Shown in pieces: positions 4,737 through 5,484 of a DNA stretch of 5,484 nucleotides. Numbering within the stretch: the first letter of the stretch is position 1; each line of letters opens with the position of its first letter. The DNA is taken from contig JANPFX010000125.1 in the NCBI GenBank assembly GCA_031423635.1, forward strand, positions 1 to 5,484, given 5' to 3'. The translations under genes were made by a program, and so were the position numbers. The notes under the pieces were generated by a model that saw only the letters and a list, made by a program, of their open reading frames with translations, had not been told where the DNA came from and did no database searches. The DNA comes from JANLQX01 sp031423635 (lineage in GTDB: Bacteria > Actinomycetota > Acidimicrobiia > Acidimicrobiales > JANYDT01).

Positions 4737-5195
4737 ATGCTGACCCCGGGAACCACGGCGCCGTTGTTCTCGCTACCCGATCAGGACGGGAACCCAGTTT
4801 CGTTGCTCGACTACCGCGGTCGTTGGTTACTCCTCTGGTGGTACCCGAAGTCTGCGACTCCTGGTTGAACGCTCCAGGGCCAGGCACTGCGTGACAGTGC
4901 CGAAGCGTTTGCCGACCGAAACTGCGCCATTCTCGGAGCATCGTTCGACACCCCCGAGGAAAATCGCTCCTTCCGCGAGGCCCAGGGATTCCCGTTCTCC
5001 CTGCTGGCCGACGTCGACCACTCGGTCGGTTCGGCCTACGGCGTGGTCCGGACCGGTGGGCCATACGTGGACTACCCACTCCGACACTCGTTCCTCATCG
5101 ATCCCGAAGGCGTGGTCCGCCGCGCGTATGACGTCGATGACGTCATAAGCCACGCCGCCCTCGTACTCGCCGACCTCGACACTCTCCGCGACTGA
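4737..5195 (+). CDS. Selenocysteine-containing peroxiredoxin (AhpC/TSA, BCP-like; TGA = Sec44)
   Basis: A thioredoxin-fold peroxidase that would reduce hydrogen peroxide or organic peroxides in the cytoplasm. The N-terminal part (PGTTAPLFSLPDQDGNPVSL, then YRGRWLLLWWYPKSATPG) is classic peroxiredoxin. At residue 44, exactly where the peroxidatic Cys of the P-x-x-x-T-x-x-C motif belongs, the codon is TGA (4866-4868). The frame then continues with no further stop through TLQGQALRDSAEAF, ILGASFDTPEENRSF, FPFSLLADVDHSVGSAYGV and RHSFLIDPEGVV to TGA 5193-5195, giving 152 residues, a normal length. R116 is the expected active-site arginine. A hairpin fitting a bacterial SECIS follows the TGA. There is no cysteine at +5 as in 2-Cys BCP; the only cysteine is C63, so reduction may use thioredoxin or glutathione directly. 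The ATG at 4737 is supported by the -10 box 6 bases upstream. A nonsense mutation is the alternative, but it is unlikely given the exact position and the SECIS. Confidence 0.85.
4866..4910 (+). promoter_or_regulatory. Putative bacterial SECIS element
   Basis: The RNA from the TGA onward can fold in two tiers. The lower stem is AACGCT (4868-4873) with AGCGTT (4904-4909), which can be extended by a G-U pair of the TGA's G with 4910. An asymmetric internal loop follows (4874-4882 and 4902-4903). The upper stem is GGCACTG (4883-4889) with CAGTGCC (4895-4901), seven perfect pairs. The apical loop CGTGA (4890-4894) is small, has G at its second position, and begins 21 bases after the TGA. Bacterial SECIS elements for SelB typically have a small apical loop with a G in the first two positions, about 16-37 bases from the UGA. 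All stem bases also encode conserved-looking residues (ALRDSAEAF). Confidence 0.75.
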
Positions 5196-5198
5196 CGT

Positions 5199-5215
5199 CA
5201 GCCGCGCCGCGGCTG
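5199..5215 (+). terminator. GC-rich hairpin after the peroxiredoxin stop
   Basis: CAGCCGCG and CGCGGCTG form an 8-base perfect inverted repeat around one base, beginning 3 bases after the stop codon at 5195. There is no T-tract. Hairpins of this kind directly after a stop often act as terminators in high-GC actinobacteria, but this is not certain. Confidence 0.4.
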
Positions 5216-5257
5216 GACTGGTCGGCCTATCGCTCCTCCCGGGTGCCACGGTGACGC

Positions 5258-5275
5258 ATGAGTCGACCGACTCAT
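5258..5275. repeat. 18-base dyad in the intergenic region
   Basis: ATGAGTCG and CGACTCAT form a perfect 8-base inverted repeat separated by AC. It lies about 90 bases upstream of the secreted-protein start codon. The size fits an operator for a dimeric regulator, or it could be a hairpin. Function is not shown. Confidence 0.4.
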
Positions 5276-5333
5276 CGGGCCGGTGTTTCATCAGAATTGA
5301 TGATCAGCCAGCCAAGGTCGCCGACGATCCTGT

Positions 5334-5350
5334 GACCACTCTAAGTGGTC
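5334..5350 (+). promoter_or_regulatory. Hairpin just upstream of the ribosome binding site
   Basis: GACCACT and AGTGGTC are a perfect 7-base inverted repeat around CTA. The repeat ends two bases before the AAAAGGA (5352-5358) that serves the ATG at 5366. It may be an operator, or an RNA hairpin affecting translation start or mRNA stability. Confidence 0.4.
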
Positions 5351-5365
5351 GAAAAGGATTTCGCG

Positions 5366-5484
5366 ATGAAACACACGCAAGGAAGCAGAGCCGTCGCCGC
5401 CGTTGTTCTCACGGTCGTGGCATCGACAATCGTCATGCCTGCGGCCCAGGCCGGCAAGAACAACCAGTCGGCCACGACCACGGC
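5366..5484 (+). CDS. Secreted protein, N-terminal part only
   Basis: Only the first 39 residues are in the window. They form a clear Sec signal peptide: MKHTQGSR, a hydrophobic core (AVAAVVLTVVASTIVM), and PAAQA with likely cleavage after AQA at residue 29. The mature end begins GKNNQSATTT, a polar, Thr-rich start. The ATG has AAAAGGA 7 bases upstream. A 170-base intergenic region with three inverted repeats precedes it, so it probably has its own regulated promoter. The product cannot be identified from this fragment. Confidence 0.65.
   Translation, partial: MKHTQGSRAVAAVVLTVVASTIVMPAAQAGKNNQSATTT

Noticed and set aside
4737..4868. Truncated peroxiredoxin pseudogene of 43 residues
   Set aside because: The frame continues past the TGA without any indel or further stop to a normal family length; the TGA sits exactly on the catalytic Cys and a SECIS-like structure follows.
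4289..4894. Open frames on + strand across the DUF1361 gene
   Set aside because: They are charged, low-complexity shadows of a - strand gene with clear DUF1361 motifs and membrane segments.

Overview
The base composition (GC-rich), codon use, frequent 4-base start/stop overlaps and several genes with a TAnnnT box 6-7 bases before the start codon (leaderless mRNAs) suggest a high-GC actinobacterium. Acidimicrobiia would fit, but the sequence alone does not fix the taxon.

Layout. (1) Bases 3-2605 on the + strand hold four tightly overlapping genes: three membrane or membrane-anchored proteins and one soluble helical protein. None has an assignable function. (2) Bases 2602-3162 on the - strand hold a toxin-antitoxin module. 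The ribbon-helix-helix antitoxin is intact, but the toxin upstream of it is broken by a frameshift. (3) Bases 3163-3557 contain no convincing gene. They end at bases 3558-3603 in the exact 3' half of a tRNA-Arg (anticodon CCG) with no 5' half. This is the usual mark of an integrated element's distal attachment site. On that reading, the sequence to the left (1-3557) is the right end of an integrated element and the sequence to the right is the original chromosome. (4) Bases 3661-3870 (-) encode a small very acidic protein, and 3974-4669 (-) a DUF1361 membrane protein. (5) Bases 4737-5195 (+) encode a peroxiredoxin whose peroxidatic cysteine codon is an in-frame TGA, followed directly by a two-part hairpin with the geometry of a bacterial SECIS element. 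I read this as a selenocysteine-containing peroxiredoxin of 152 residues. Standard gene calling would cut it into a 43-residue stub and an orphan fragment. (6) Bases 5366-5484 start a secreted protein that runs off the window.

The main discoveries are the selenoprotein with its SECIS and the tRNA-Arg 3'-half attachment site with a decaying toxin-antitoxin module beside it. Sec decoding would need selA, selB, selC and selD elsewhere in the genome, which this window cannot show.
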